Shown: piece by piece, positions 19,492 through 27,993 of the stretch
Layout of the letters: every line of letters begins with the position of its first letter
How positions within the stretch are numbered: position 1 is the first letter of the stretch
Origin: Herbidospora daliensis
Lineage (GTDB): Bacteria; Actinomycetota; Actinomycetes; Streptosporangiales; Streptosporangiaceae
Direction: 5' to 3'
Assembly (NCBI RefSeq): GCF_001570585.1
Contig: NZ_BBXF01000002.1
Coordinates: 1,855,069-1,919,068 of the forward strand
DNA: 64,000 bases
Translations under genes and position numbers: made by a program
Notes under the pieces: generated by a model
What the model saw: only the letters and a program-made list of their open reading frames with translations
Told to the model about the DNA's origin: nothing
Database searches by the model: none

Positions 19492-19515
19492 CCGGTTCGC
19501 CTGACAAGCACCCGC

Positions 19516-19544
19516 TAGGGGCGCCACGGAATGTGGCGTCCCTA
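19516..19544 (+). terminator. terminator after the secreted rhamnosidase
   Basis: TAGGGGCGCCAC pairs with GTGGCGTCCCTA across a five-base loop, with one G-T wobble, 25 bases after the stop. Confidence 0.8.
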
Positions 19545-19615
19545 GTCGTGTTGAGAGGGGCGCCGAATGCCGACCCGCCGCGCGAATAGCCGTCGCGGCG
19601 AGCGCCTCTGACTTC

Positions 19616-20656
19616 TTAGACGGCGAAGGGCGGAGGCGCGGTCGATCGGCGGGCGACGAGTTTCGGCGCCACGGAGTAGCGCGCCGCCGATGTCCGTCCC
19701 TCGATGCGCTCCAGCAGCAGTCTGCCCGCCGTGCGGCCCATGGAGAAGCCGTCCTGGTCGACGCTGGTCAGGTTGATGTTCGGCAGGGCGGCCAGCAGGG
19801 TGTTGTCGTAGCCGGAGATCGAGATGTCCTCCGGCACTCTGAGGCCGGCCTCGTGGATGGCGGCCAGGGCGCCGATCGCCGCCTGGTCGGCGCCGGCGAA
19901 GATCGCGGTGGGACGAGGAGACCGGCTCAGCAGCTCGCGGGCTCCGTCGTAGCCGCCCTGCTCCGAATAGAAGGTGGTCGCGACCGCGATCCCGTCTTCG
20001 AGACCGTGCTCGCGCATCACCCGCTTGTAGGTCTCGGCTCTTATCATGTGCAGCAGATCGGTCGGCTGAGCGATCGCGTTGTCCTGGTGCGTGATGTGCC
20101 CGATGCGGCGGTGTCCCAGCTCGATCAGGTGGTTGACGACCAGTTCGGCCCCTGTCTGGTCGTCGTCGTACACCGAGTCGTAGACGGTCGATCTTTCGTG
20201 GCGTGCCAGCACGACGAACGGCCGTTCCCTCGCCACCTCTTCCATGCGGTTCTTCGAGGCGAGGGGGGCGACGGCGATGATGCCGTCCACCTGACGGTCG
20301 AGCAGGGCCTCGACGGCCTCCTTCTCGGCCTTACGCGTGGTGCCGCCCTGCACCATGATCGCCTGGTAGCCGGTGCCGTCGAGATTCTCGTAGAGGCCGT
20401 CGAGGATGTCGGCGAAGAAGGGGTTGCGTATGTGCGGGAGGACCACGCCGATGGTGAAGGTGCGGCCACGCATGCCCCGGGCCGCCGCCTGCGGCCGATA
20501 GCCCAGTTCCGCGATCGAGGCCTGGATCCGGCTTCGGGTCACGGCACTGACGCCGTCGGCGTTGCGTATCACCTTGGAGACGGCGGTGGTGGACACCTGG
20601 GCGTGGCTGGCCACGTCGGCGATCGTCACGCGCCGCCGCGGGTGCTGCGTGGCCAT
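19616..20656 (-). CDS. LacI-family regulator, second of the rhamnose island
   Basis: A 346-residue repressor with a helix-turn-helix at VTIADVASHAQVSTTAVSK and a hinge at RSRIQASIAELGYRP. It then has a type I binding-protein sensor domain containing IGVVLPHIRNPFFADIL. The ATG at 20656 is chosen for AGGAGG about six bases upstream. It lies just behind the CUT1 importer/rhamnosidase operon in the same direction, and is probably its regulator and that of the operator-bearing rhamnosidase promoters. An AAACGTTT palindrome in its own leader indicates autoregulation. Effector unknown; rhamnose or a rhamno-oligosaccharide is likely. Confidence 0.88.
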   Translation of the reverse strand: MATQHPRRRVTIADVASHAQVSTTAVSKVIRNADGVSAVTRSRIQASIAELGYRPQAAARGMRGRTFTIGVVLPHIRNPFFADILDGLYENLDGTGYQAIMVQGGTTRKAEKEAVEALLDRQVDGIIAVAPLASKNRMEEVARERPFVVLARHERSTVYDSVYDDDQTGAELVVNHLIELGHRRIGHITHQDNAIAQPTDLLHMIRAETYKRVMREHGLEDGIAVATTFYSEQGGYDGARELLSRSPRPTAIFAGADQAAIGALAAIHEAGLRVPEDISISGYDNTLLAALPNINLTSVDQDGFSMGRTAGRLLLERIEGRTSAARYSVAPKLVARRSTAPPPFAV

Positions 20657-20669
20657 GGAAGTCCTCCTG

Positions 20670-20680
20670 AAAACGTTTAT
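20670..20680. promoter_or_regulatory. LacI-type operator upstream of the second LacI gene
   Basis: AAAACGTTTA, CG-centred, directly upstream of the ribosome binding site of the minus-strand regulator. Confidence 0.7.
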
Positions 20681-20758
20681 TCGATCACGAGTCGGGTGTC
20701 GTGCAAAGACGCCACCCATCGGCGGTCCAGCTCTGCCACGAACGTTCGGGTCGGGACA

Positions 20759-23335
20759 TCACCAGCGATCGAGTCCTGCTCCGGCCACGTGGAAGACATG
20801 CCGGCCGGATCCGACCTCGATCGGCTCTGGTTCGGCGGGGAGATGGATGTCAGCGCGGGTATTGGGCGGAACCGTCACCTCCACGGTGAAGCCGTCGTCG
20901 TCGGATGACCAGCTCACCTCCGCGCGCCCATAGGGGGTCTCGTGCCGGGCAAGGGCACGGGTGAGACCGCCGCCCGGAATCGGCCGTACCGTCAGGCGGC
21001 GATAGCCGGGTTCGGCCGGAGCCAGACCGGCGATGGTGCGGTGCATCCAGTCGGCGACCCCGCCCAGGGCGTAGTGGTTGAACGAGGTCATCTCGCCGGG
21101 GTTGACGCTGCCGTCGGGCAGCATGCTGTCCCAGCGTTCCCAGATCGTGGTCGCGCCCATGGTCACCGCGTACAGCCATGATGGGCATTCGGTCTGCAGC
21201 AGCAGTCGGTAGGCGTCGTCGACGGCGCCGACGTCGGTGAGGGCGTCGCAGATCAGCGGGGTGCCGACGAATCCGGTTCCGATACGGTGACCGTTCGCCT
21301 GGACGAGCTCGGCCAGCCGTCGGCCCGCGTACGCGCGCCGCTGCTCGCCGACCACCAGGCCGAACCGGAGGGCCAGGGCGTAGGCCGTCTGGGAGTCGCC
21401 GGCGACTTTCCCCTCCGCCGTCGTGTAGGCGGCGTCGAACGCGGTGACGACCTGGTCGGCCAGGTCGTGGTAGCGCGCCGCGTCCTCCGCCAGGTCGAGC
21501 AGCGTCGCCGTCTCGGCGACCAGGCGGGCCGAGTACGCCAGATAGGCGGTCGCCACCAGGCCGGGGTCGGTCTGCGCCTCGAAGGGGCGCTCGGGTGGTG
21601 CCGTCGGGTCGAGCCAGTCGCCCAGTTGCGGGCCGGTGTCCCACAGCCGGGTCTCCCCGGCCAGGCCGGCGATCTGATCCACCCAGGCGGTCATGCTGGC
21701 GTACTGCGTGCGGAGCAGGCCGAGGTCTCCGCTCCGCTGATGGAGTACCCACGGCACGACGACCGCCGCATCACCCCATGCCGCCGTCGGCGGTATCTCC
21801 CGGAACGGGTCGAGCGAGATCCACGGGACGTACAGGGGCACGGTGCCGAGTTGTTTTTGTTCGGCCGCGAGGTCGGCCAGCCATGAGGAGAGCGATCCGG
21901 CACAGTCGTAGAGGAAGGCCGCAGTGGGCGTGAACACCTGGATGTCGCCCGTCCAGCCGAGCCGCTCGTCCCGCTGCGGGCAGTCGGTCGGCAGGTCGAC
22001 GAAGTTGCCCCGCATGCTCCACACGACGTTCTCGTGCAGGCGGTTCAGCCGCGGGTCGGACGACTCGAAGTAGCCGGTCCGGCGCAGGTCCGTGTGGCAC
22101 ACGACGGCGACGACGTCGCCGGGATCGAGGTCGCCGGGCCATCCGTCGACCTGGGCGTAGCGGAACCCGTGGACGGTGAAGCGCGGCTCCCACTCCTCGA
22201 CGCCGTCGCCCTTGAGGGTGTAGGCGTCGTGTGCGGCGGCGTGCCTGAGGGGGCGCAGTGCCAGGGCGCCGTTCTTCTCGAGGACCTCCGCGTGACGCAG
22301 CGAGACCGTGTGCCCGGCGGGACCCTGAACGCGGATGCGCAGGCGGCCGGCGAGGTTCTGGCCGAAGTCGAGGATCGTCTCACCGTCCGGCCCGGTGAGG
22401 GCGGCGACGGCCGAGATCGTCTCGATCCTGCGGACGGGCGGGCCGGTCGGAGCGACGAGCAGCGCCCGGTCGTGGGACAGGAGCTCGGCCGGGTGCCAGT
22501 TCGCGTCGTCGAAGCCAGGTGAGGACCAGCCGGGAACGTGCCGGCGGGCGTCGTGGTGCTCGCCGTCGTAGAGACCGGCGGAGGTCACCGGGCCGGGGGC
22601 GCTGCGCCAGCCGTCATCGGTTCCCACCGTGTCCCGGCTGCCGTCGGTGTACGTGATCTCCAGCTGGGCGATCAGCGCGGTTCGGTCGCCGTAGATGCCG
22701 GAGACGCCTCCGTGAAACCCGTACCGGCCGGTGTACCAGCCTTCGGCCAGCGTGGCGCCGATGACGTTGTCGCCCTCCCGGACCAGTTCGGTGACGTCGT
22801 GGGTGCGGTAGCGCAGCCGATGGTGGTAGCTGCTCCAGCCCGGGGGCAGCACGTCGTCGCCCACACGGGCGCCGTTGACCTCGACTTCGTAGACGCCGTG
22901 GGCGGAGACGTACAGGCGGGCCGAAACGATGTGGGCCCTCGCCCGGAAATCGCGTCGTAGCAGTGGCGCTCCACTGAGCAGCTCGCGGGGAGGCGCGACG
23001 GCGCCCGCCTGCCAGTCGGACGGTTCCAGCAGCCCCGCCTCGACCTCCGACCACGGACTCCAGCCGCTCGCGGAGCCGTCCTGGCCGGTCACCCGCACTC
23101 GTACACCCAGACGTTCGCGTGAGCGCAACGGCCGACGCGGCCAGGGCGCCAGCACGGAGTCGCCGGAAGCCACGTGGATTGCCGTGCCGTCGCTGAATTC
23201 GAGGTCGTAGGCCTGCTGCAGCCATCCGGCCAGTTCGGTGCGGACCACCCAGGACAACCGGGGGGCGGCTTCGCCGATGCCGAGGGGATCACGATGGTGT
23301 TCGAAGGTGACCGGGTCGACGTGCAGAGAGGTCAT
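20759..23335 (-). CDS. cytoplasmic GH78 alpha-L-rhamnosidase
   Basis: An 858-residue enzyme without signal peptide, so it acts on imported rhamnosides. Domain order is N-terminal fibronectin-like, two beta-sandwich domains (with EVEVNGARVGDDVLPPGWS), the six-hairpin domain holding the canonical acid motif DCPQRDERLGWTGD, and a C-terminal sandwich. It starts one base after the stop of the upstream permease gene, so importer and hydrolase form one operon: oligosaccharides are imported first and cleaved inside. Of the three GH78-type enzymes here this one has the intact motif. Confidence 0.93.
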   Translation of the reverse strand: MTSLHVDPVTFEHHRDPLGIGEAAPRLSWVVRTELAGWLQQAYDLEFSDGTAIHVASGDSVLAPWPRRPLRSRERLGVRVRVTGQDGSASGWSPWSEVEAGLLEPSDWQAGAVAPPRELLSGAPLLRRDFRARAHIVSARLYVSAHGVYEVEVNGARVGDDVLPPGWSSYHHRLRYRTHDVTELVREGDNVIGATLAEGWYTGRYGFHGGVSGIYGDRTALIAQLEITYTDGSRDTVGTDDGWRSAPGPVTSAGLYDGEHHDARRHVPGWSSPGFDDANWHPAELLSHDRALLVAPTGPPVRRIETISAVAALTGPDGETILDFGQNLAGRLRIRVQGPAGHTVSLRHAEVLEKNGALALRPLRHAAAHDAYTLKGDGVEEWEPRFTVHGFRYAQVDGWPGDLDPGDVVAVVCHTDLRRTGYFESSDPRLNRLHENVVWSMRGNFVDLPTDCPQRDERLGWTGDIQVFTPTAAFLYDCAGSLSSWLADLAAEQKQLGTVPLYVPWISLDPFREIPPTAAWGDAAVVVPWVLHQRSGDLGLLRTQYASMTAWVDQIAGLAGETRLWDTGPQLGDWLDPTAPPERPFEAQTDPGLVATAYLAYSARLVAETATLLDLAEDAARYHDLADQVVTAFDAAYTTAEGKVAGDSQTAYALALRFGLVVGEQRRAYAGRRLAELVQANGHRIGTGFVGTPLICDALTDVGAVDDAYRLLLQTECPSWLYAVTMGATTIWERWDSMLPDGSVNPGEMTSFNHYALGGVADWMHRTIAGLAPAEPGYRRLTVRPIPGGGLTRALARHETPYGRAEVSWSSDDDGFTVEVTVPPNTRADIHLPAEPEPIEVGSGRHVFHVAGAGLDRW

Positions 23336-23336
23336 G

Positions 23337-24164
23337 TCATCCCTTGATGGCGCCGGCCGTCATGCCGGCCACGATCTTGCGGTTGAAGAAGACGAAGGCC
23401 AGCAGCGGGGGGATCGTGATCAGCACGATGTCCATGAACAGCAGGTTCCACTGCGTGCTGTACTGGCTCTGGAAGTTGTAGAGGGTGACCTGCACCGTCG
23501 CGTTCTCGTCGCCCGGCAGGAAGTACAGCGGGTTCACGAAGTCGTTGAAGACGGCCACCGAGCTGGTCAGGATCACCGTGATCGTCACCGGCCGCAGCAG
23601 CGGGAAGATCACCCGGAAGAACAGCGTGAACCCGCCGCAGCCGTCCATCATGGCCGCCTGGTCGAGTTCGCGGGGGATCGCGGCGATGAACGCCTTGAAC
23701 AGCAGCACCGCGTACGCCAGCCCGAAGGCGACCTCGACCAGGATCAGCCCCGGCATCGTCTTGAACAGGCCGATGGCCTGGAGCAACCAGATCGTCGGCA
23801 CGATCGCGGGCGGGATGATCAACCCCGAGAGCACCAGGAAGTTGGCCACCGCACTGATCCGGCCCGCGCGCCGCTGCAGGACGAAGGCCGCCATCGCGGC
23901 CGCGACCACGATCAGCGCCACGGAGGTGACGGTGAGGATGGTGCTGTTGAGGTACGCGCGGAGCAGGACGTAGTCGCGCGCCTGGACGACCTCGACGAAG
24001 TTCTGTACGACCGGCCAGTTGGCCGGCCAGGCGAAGTCCAGGTCCGCCGACTGCACGTCGTCCTTGACCGCGGTCAGCAGCATGAACGAGAACGGCACCA
24101 GGAAGACCGCGGTGGCGATGACCAGCGCGACCGCTTCGGCGCCGGCCCGTTTGAACGACCTCAT
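23337..24164 (-). CDS. CUT1 sugar ABC transporter permease (MalG-like)
   Basis: A 275-residue inner-membrane permease with about six helices and the cytoplasmic EAA-type loop AIPRELDQAAMMDGCGGFTL that docks an ATPase. It pairs with the preceding MalF-like permease. The start ATG overlaps that gene's stop by four bases. No dedicated ATPase gene is present; a shared MsiK-type ATPase elsewhere in the genome is usual for actinomycete CUT1 systems. Confidence 0.92.
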   Translation of the reverse strand: MRSFKRAGAEAVALVIATAVFLVPFSFMLLTAVKDDVQSADLDFAWPANWPVVQNFVEVVQARDYVLLRAYLNSTILTVTSVALIVVAAAMAAFVLQRRAGRISAVANFLVLSGLIIPPAIVPTIWLLQAIGLFKTMPGLILVEVAFGLAYAVLLFKAFIAAIPRELDQAAMMDGCGGFTLFFRVIFPLLRPVTITVILTSSVAVFNDFVNPLYFLPGDENATVQVTLYNFQSQYSTQWNLLFMDIVLITIPPLLAFVFFNRKIVAGMTAGAIKG

Positions 24165-25090
24165 GGAGCCACCTGCCGCTTGCCGAGGAAGTAGTTGAGC
24201 GGGACCACCAGCGCCGTCACGACGAGGAACAGCAGCACGTTGCCCGCCGTGGACAGGCCGAAGAACCCGGCCTGGTACTGCTTGTAGATGATCGAGGCGA
24301 TCACGTCGCTGGTGAAGCCGGGGCCGCCGCGCGTCATCGTCCAGATGAGATCGAACGACCGCAGCCCGCCGATGAACGACAGGATGATCACCGAGTAGGT
24401 CGCGGGCCAGCTCAGCGGCAGGGTGACGTGCCGGAAGCGGTGCCAGGCGGTGCCGCCGTCGACGGCGACGGCGTGGTAGTACTGCTGCGGGATCGACAGG
24501 ATGCCGGCGATGTAGATGACGGTCGCCAGCCCGACGCCCTTCCAGACGTCCACCAGCGCGACCGACAGCAGCGCGGTCGTGGCGTCGCCGAGCCAGTCGG
24601 GCCCCGAGATGCCGACCACCGCCAGCGCCTTGTTCACCAGTCCCGTGTCCGGCCGCAGCAGCGCGCTGAAGGTGATGCCGACGGCGACGGTCGAGACCAG
24701 CACGGGGAAGAACACGACCGCGCGCAGGAACCCGCGCAGCCGCATCCGGCTGGTGAGCAGGACCCCGAGGCCCAGCCCGAGCACGACCTTCAGCCCGCTG
24801 GTGACGACCGCGTAGAACAGGGTGTTCTGGAAGCCGACGCGCAGGTTCTGCTCGGCGAGGAAGTCGCGGAAGTTGTCGAGCCCGACGAAGGTGCTGTCGA
24901 ACAGGGTCCACCGGGTGAGCGCGAAGTAGAACGCCATCACCGTCGGCACCAGGAAGATCAGCAGGTAGACGACGGCGGCCGGGAGATAGAGCGCGTACGG
25001 GTAGGGCGAGCCCGTCTTCCCCGGCCGTCTGCCGTGACGGCCGGCCCGAGCCGGGCCGGGCCCCGTGCGGGACTCGGCCTGCCTGGTCAC
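24161..25090 (-). CDS. CUT1 sugar ABC transporter permease (MalF-like)
   Basis: A permease of about 309 residues with six helices after a charged, Pro/Gly-rich N-terminal tail. It carries the EAA loop segment IPQQYYHAVAVDGGTAWHRF. The GTG start at 25090 overlaps the stop of the binding-protein gene (GTGA); a second GTG at 25093 is equally possible. It forms the channel with the downstream MalG-like permease for a rhamnose-containing oligosaccharide, as inferred from the linked rhamnosidase. Confidence 0.9.
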   Translation of the reverse strand: MTRQAESRTGPGPARAGRHGRRPGKTGSPYPYALYLPAAVVYLLIFLVPTVMAFYFALTRWTLFDSTFVGLDNFRDFLAEQNLRVGFQNTLFYAVVTSGLKVVLGLGLGVLLTSRMRLRGFLRAVVFFPVLVSTVAVGITFSALLRPDTGLVNKALAVVGISGPDWLGDATTALLSVALVDVWKGVGLATVIYIAGILSIPQQYYHAVAVDGGTAWHRFRHVTLPLSWPATYSVIILSFIGGLRSFDLIWTMTRGGPGFTSDVIASIIYKQYQAGFFGLSTAGNVLLFLVVTALVVPLNYFLGKRQVAP

Positions 25091-26394
25091 CACCCCGCCA
25101 GACCCAACTGCTTGGCCTGCTTCTCGACGTCCTGGTCGTACTGGGCGGCGCCTTCGGCAGGAGGCGTCAGCCCCGAGCCGACCGCGACGGTGATCTGCTC
25201 CAGCGACGGGCCCTTGATGGGGGACAGGAACTCCAGCGCCGGGGCGGTCGCGCTCTGGTCGATGTAGACCTGGAGGTCCTTGGCGACCTGGAGCGCGTCC
25301 TCGGGCAGCTTGGAGCCCTTGATCCGGTAGGGCCCGGACGGGCGGACCGCCGCGGTCACCGCGTCGGTCCCGGCGGGGGAGGCCACGAAGGCGAGGAACT
25401 TCTTGGCCGCGTCCAGATGCTCGGTGGTCTTGGCGATGTAGAGGGCGGCGGGCTCCCACACGGTCGCGCCGTGCTTGGCGGCGTCGTCGCCCGGCAGGCC
25501 GAAGAAGCCGACGTCGGTGGCCGTCTGCGGGTAGGTCGCCAGCTGCGCGGGCAGCAGCGTGGTGAGCATCGGGTAGTGGGCGCCGGTGCCCTCGATGAGC
25601 ATCTTGAGGCCCTGATCGAGGACGGCCGAGCCGAAGCCCTTGTTCACGTAGTCCTTGGCGTGGACGTCGGCCAGGTGCTGGAATCCGCCGATCGCCGCCG
25701 GGGTGGTGGCGAACTTCGCCTTGCCCGCCGTGTAGTCGGCGGCGAAGGTCGGCGCCGCGGCCTGCACGTTGTAGAAGTCGGACAGCACGAACAGCTGCGA
25801 GGTCCAGGTGTCCTTGAACGTGGTGATCACCGGAGTGATGTTCGCGGCCTTGATCTTCTCGTTGTTGGCCATGAACTCGTCCCAGGTCTTGGGCACCTGG
25901 AGGCCGAGCCGCTCGTAGACCTTGCGGTTGTAGAGGATGCCGCCGCCGGCCAGCGTGGTGGCCGGCACGCCGAACGCCTTGCCGCCCTGGCTGACGACGG
26001 GCAGGTAGTCGGGCTGGACGTCGGCCAGGACCGGGTCGCCGGTGAGGTCGACCATGGTCTGGGTGGGGTTGAGCGCCTGGAGCAGCGAGCCGGAGTTGTA
26101 CCAGAAGACGTCGCTCATCTCGCCGGTGGACAGCCGGGTCTTGATGATGTTGTCGCCCTCGCTGCCGCCGGGCTGGTTCTCGATCTCGATCTTGATGTCC
26201 GGATTGGCCTTCATGAAGGCGTCGGCCAGAGCCTTGGAGGTGTCGACCGTGGACTGGTCGCTGCCGGTCAGGAAGGAGAGGGTGACCGAACCGCCCGCAG
26301 CCGGTTCGTCGTCGCCGCTCGTGCCGCAGGAGGCCAGGACCGCTATGGCGAGGACGGCGGCTGCCGTCTTGAGCATGGGGGGTGAGCTTTTCAT
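25087..26394 (-). CDS. sugar-binding lipoprotein of the CUT1 transporter
   Basis: A 435-residue solute-binding protein of the maltose/oligosaccharide class. A signal sequence ends in the lipobox LASC (Cys about 23), followed by a mature domain starting at GGSVTLSFLTGSDQS. GGAGGG lies just upstream of the ATG. First gene of the operon that continues with two permeases and the intracellular rhamnosidase. The promoter carries an operator of the rhamnose-island type plus a second perfect palindrome. The natural ligand is probably a rhamnoside or rhamno-oligosaccharide (inference). Confidence 0.92.
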   Translation of the reverse strand: MKSSPPMLKTAAAVLAIAVLASCGTSGDDEPAAGGSVTLSFLTGSDQSTVDTSKALADAFMKANPDIKIEIENQPGGSEGDNIIKTRLSTGEMSDVFWYNSGSLLQALNPTQTMVDLTGDPVLADVQPDYLPVVSQGGKAFGVPATTLAGGGILYNRKVYERLGLQVPKTWDEFMANNEKIKAANITPVITTFKDTWTSQLFVLSDFYNVQAAAPTFAADYTAGKAKFATTPAAIGGFQHLADVHAKDYVNKGFGSAVLDQGLKMLIEGTGAHYPMLTTLLPAQLATYPQTATDVGFFGLPGDDAAKHGATVWEPAALYIAKTTEHLDAAKKFLAFVASPAGTDAVTAAVRPSGPYRIKGSKLPEDALQVAKDLQVYIDQSATAPALEFLSPIKGPSLEQITVAVGSGLTPPAEGAAQYDQDVEKQAKQLGLAGW

Positions 26395-26415
26395 GGGGGG
26401 ACCCTCCCCGGGTTC

Positions 26416-26431
26416 ATTGAATCGTTTTAAT
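26416..26431. promoter_or_regulatory. LacI-type operator of the CUT1/rhamnosidase operon
   Basis: ATTGAATCGTTTTAAT; its complement ATTAAAACGATTCAAT differs by one base from the operator at 16076-16091, so the same LacI protein probably binds both. Confidence 0.75.
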
Positions 26432-26488
26432 CGACTCCCCGAATGTCGTTAACTTAGGCGTTACATGTGATGGGGTCAAGATTCATTT

Positions 26489-26502
26489 GGGTAACGTTAC
26501 CC
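26489..26502. promoter_or_regulatory. perfect palindrome, possible second operator
   Basis: GGGTAACGTTACCC is a perfect 14-bp palindrome with a CG centre but different arms from the rhamnose operators, about 95 bases upstream of the lipoprotein start. It may be the site of another LacI/GntR-type regulator. Confidence 0.5.
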
Positions 26503-26534
26503 ATCGAATGGGCAGGTCATAGATGTGTGGACGA

Positions 26535-27165
26535 CTAGTTTTCGGCATCGATGCTCATTCTGATGGCCGCGGTGCGCGTCAGGGTGCGTGCAGTCACGTT
26601 GCTCGGGCCGCTCACGCCGGAGGCGGTGATGGCTCCCGTGAACCCTGGATCGGCGTGGCCGAGGTACTCGGCGAGTTCCGCGACGGCGGGCATCACGCTC
26701 GCGCAGTAGCGGCCGAGTTGGTGGAGGCCCTCCTTGCGCGACGTGGTGAAGCGCGTCCGGCTATTGGCGTCCTTCGTCGGTGCCACCGCGAGCAGAGCGG
26801 CCTCGCGCGGGAATACGTGCTCTTCTTCGTGCTCAACGGCGTCGGCCTGCTGATCGAGCTGATCTGCCTCGGCCTGAGCCGCTACACCCTCGGTCTCGCG
26901 GGGATGACCCCAGCGGGTTTCCAGATCAGTTCGAGGTAGACCCGCACTCTGATGAACCGGTCGTCGGTCCATCGGACGAGCAGGTTGTGGGTCTGAACTT
27001 TGCCGTTGAGCTTCTTCCCGGGAAGGCCGCCGCATGACGCCTGGTCGCCTCGGCGGTCCTTTCGGGCAAGGGCACGACGCGCTCACGATCGTTCTTCGGC
27101 AAGGCGAAAACGTGTTCGCTGCCCAGCTTCTTGATTTGCCGCCGGCCCTGGACCACACCAGCGTG
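26535..27165 (-). pseudogene. decayed tyrosine recombinase (phage-type integrase)
   Basis: Pieces in shifting frames match the C-terminal half of actinomycete integrases. In gene order they are QIKKLGSEHVFALPKNDRER, then in another frame NLLVRWTDDRFIRVRVY...IWKPAGVIP, then TSRKEGLHQLGRYCASVM and ELAEYLGHADPGF. The segment with the catalytic tyrosine after LGHADPGF is lost, and frameshifts separate the pieces. The rest of the 26503-27360 interval holds no intact gene. It marks a dead mobile element between the rhamnose and copper islands. Confidence 0.8.
26808..26900 (+). pseudogene. fragment of a GtrA-family membrane protein gene
   Basis: A short plus-strand frame encodes FFVLNGVGLLIELICLGL followed by SRYTLGL, which closely matches the third transmembrane segment of GtrA-like proteins. 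No start, flanking helices or C-terminus is present. It lies antisense within the integrase relic, between pieces that would be adjacent in an intact integrase. Confidence 0.65.
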
Positions 27166-27360
27166 AGCACGACCACGAGCTGAACCAGGCCGCGTTCACG
27201 CCTGGGTGAGGGAAGACCGCCGCGAACGCGACGGCCGGCCCGGCGGCGACGGGGCCGGGCGCGACCCCGCCGCCTGCGAAGAGATGGGCGGTCACCGCCG
27301 GCCCTGTGGCGACCACGGTGAACGTGGCCGACCGCAGGAACCGGAACGGTTACCGCGCTT

Positions 27361-27993
27361 TCACGACGGGCTGCCTCGTCCGCGACCGCGGAACAGCAGG
27401 AAGCCCAGGCCGAGCGCGACCACGAGGCCACCGGCCAGCCACACGAAGCCGAACCCTCCGCCGTCGTCCTCCTCGGGCGCGGATACTCGCTGGGTGCCCG
27501 GGGCGGGGCGGCTCATGGTCGAGTCGCTCGTGGCGGCCAGGGCGGAGGTGCCCGCCGCCGGGGTGTTGGCCGGTGACGTTTTTGAATCGGCGGGGGACGC
27601 GGAACCGGGGGCCTCCGCAGGTGCGGCGGTCTCCGCAGGTGCCGCCCCCGCGAGGGTGAACGGGATCTCGCCCTCGATCGGGTGGCCGTCGGAGGAGACC
27701 ACCCGCCAGCCGATCACATACCTGCCCGGAGGGGGTGGCGACACCAGGTCGGCGGAGACCTGCTTGCCGTCGACCACCGGTTTGGACAGCGGCAGCAGGT
27801 TGTCCGCCCCGTCGCGGAGCACCACCGCAGGGAAGCGCACCTGGGACGAGAAGGTCAGGGTGATCGACTTCAGGTCGTCGACGGTCGCGTTCTCCTTCGG
27901 CGAGCTGCCCTTCAGCTGGTCGTGGGCGAACGCCGGCGGGGCCGTGGCGAACAGGGCCGCGACCACGGCCGCGATCACCGCGAGCCTTCTCAT
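27361..27993 (-). CDS. copC: CopC-domain copper-binding protein with C-terminal anchor
   Basis: A 210-residue exported protein. A signal peptide ends at APPAFAHDQL, so the mature N-terminus begins with His, the usual Cu(II) ligand of CopC. The CopC/YobA beta-sandwich covers about 25-120 (LKGSSPKENATVDD, SSDGHPIEGEIPFTL with the second His). A Pro/Ala/Ser linker and a C-terminal transmembrane helix followed by arginines then anchor it to the outer membrane face. Its start overlaps the stop of the peroxidase gene by four bases. Role inferred: copper delivery at the cell surface. Confidence 0.92.
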   Translation of the reverse strand: MRRLAVIAAVVAALFATAPPAFAHDQLKGSSPKENATVDDLKSITLTFSSQVRFPAVVLRDGADNLLPLSKPVVDGKQVSADLVSPPPPGRYVIGWRVVSSDGHPIEGEIPFTLAGAAPAETAAPAEAPGSASPADSKTSPANTPAAGTSALAATSDSTMSRPAPGTQRVSAPEEDDGGGFGFVWLAGGLVVALGLGFLLFRGRGRGSPS

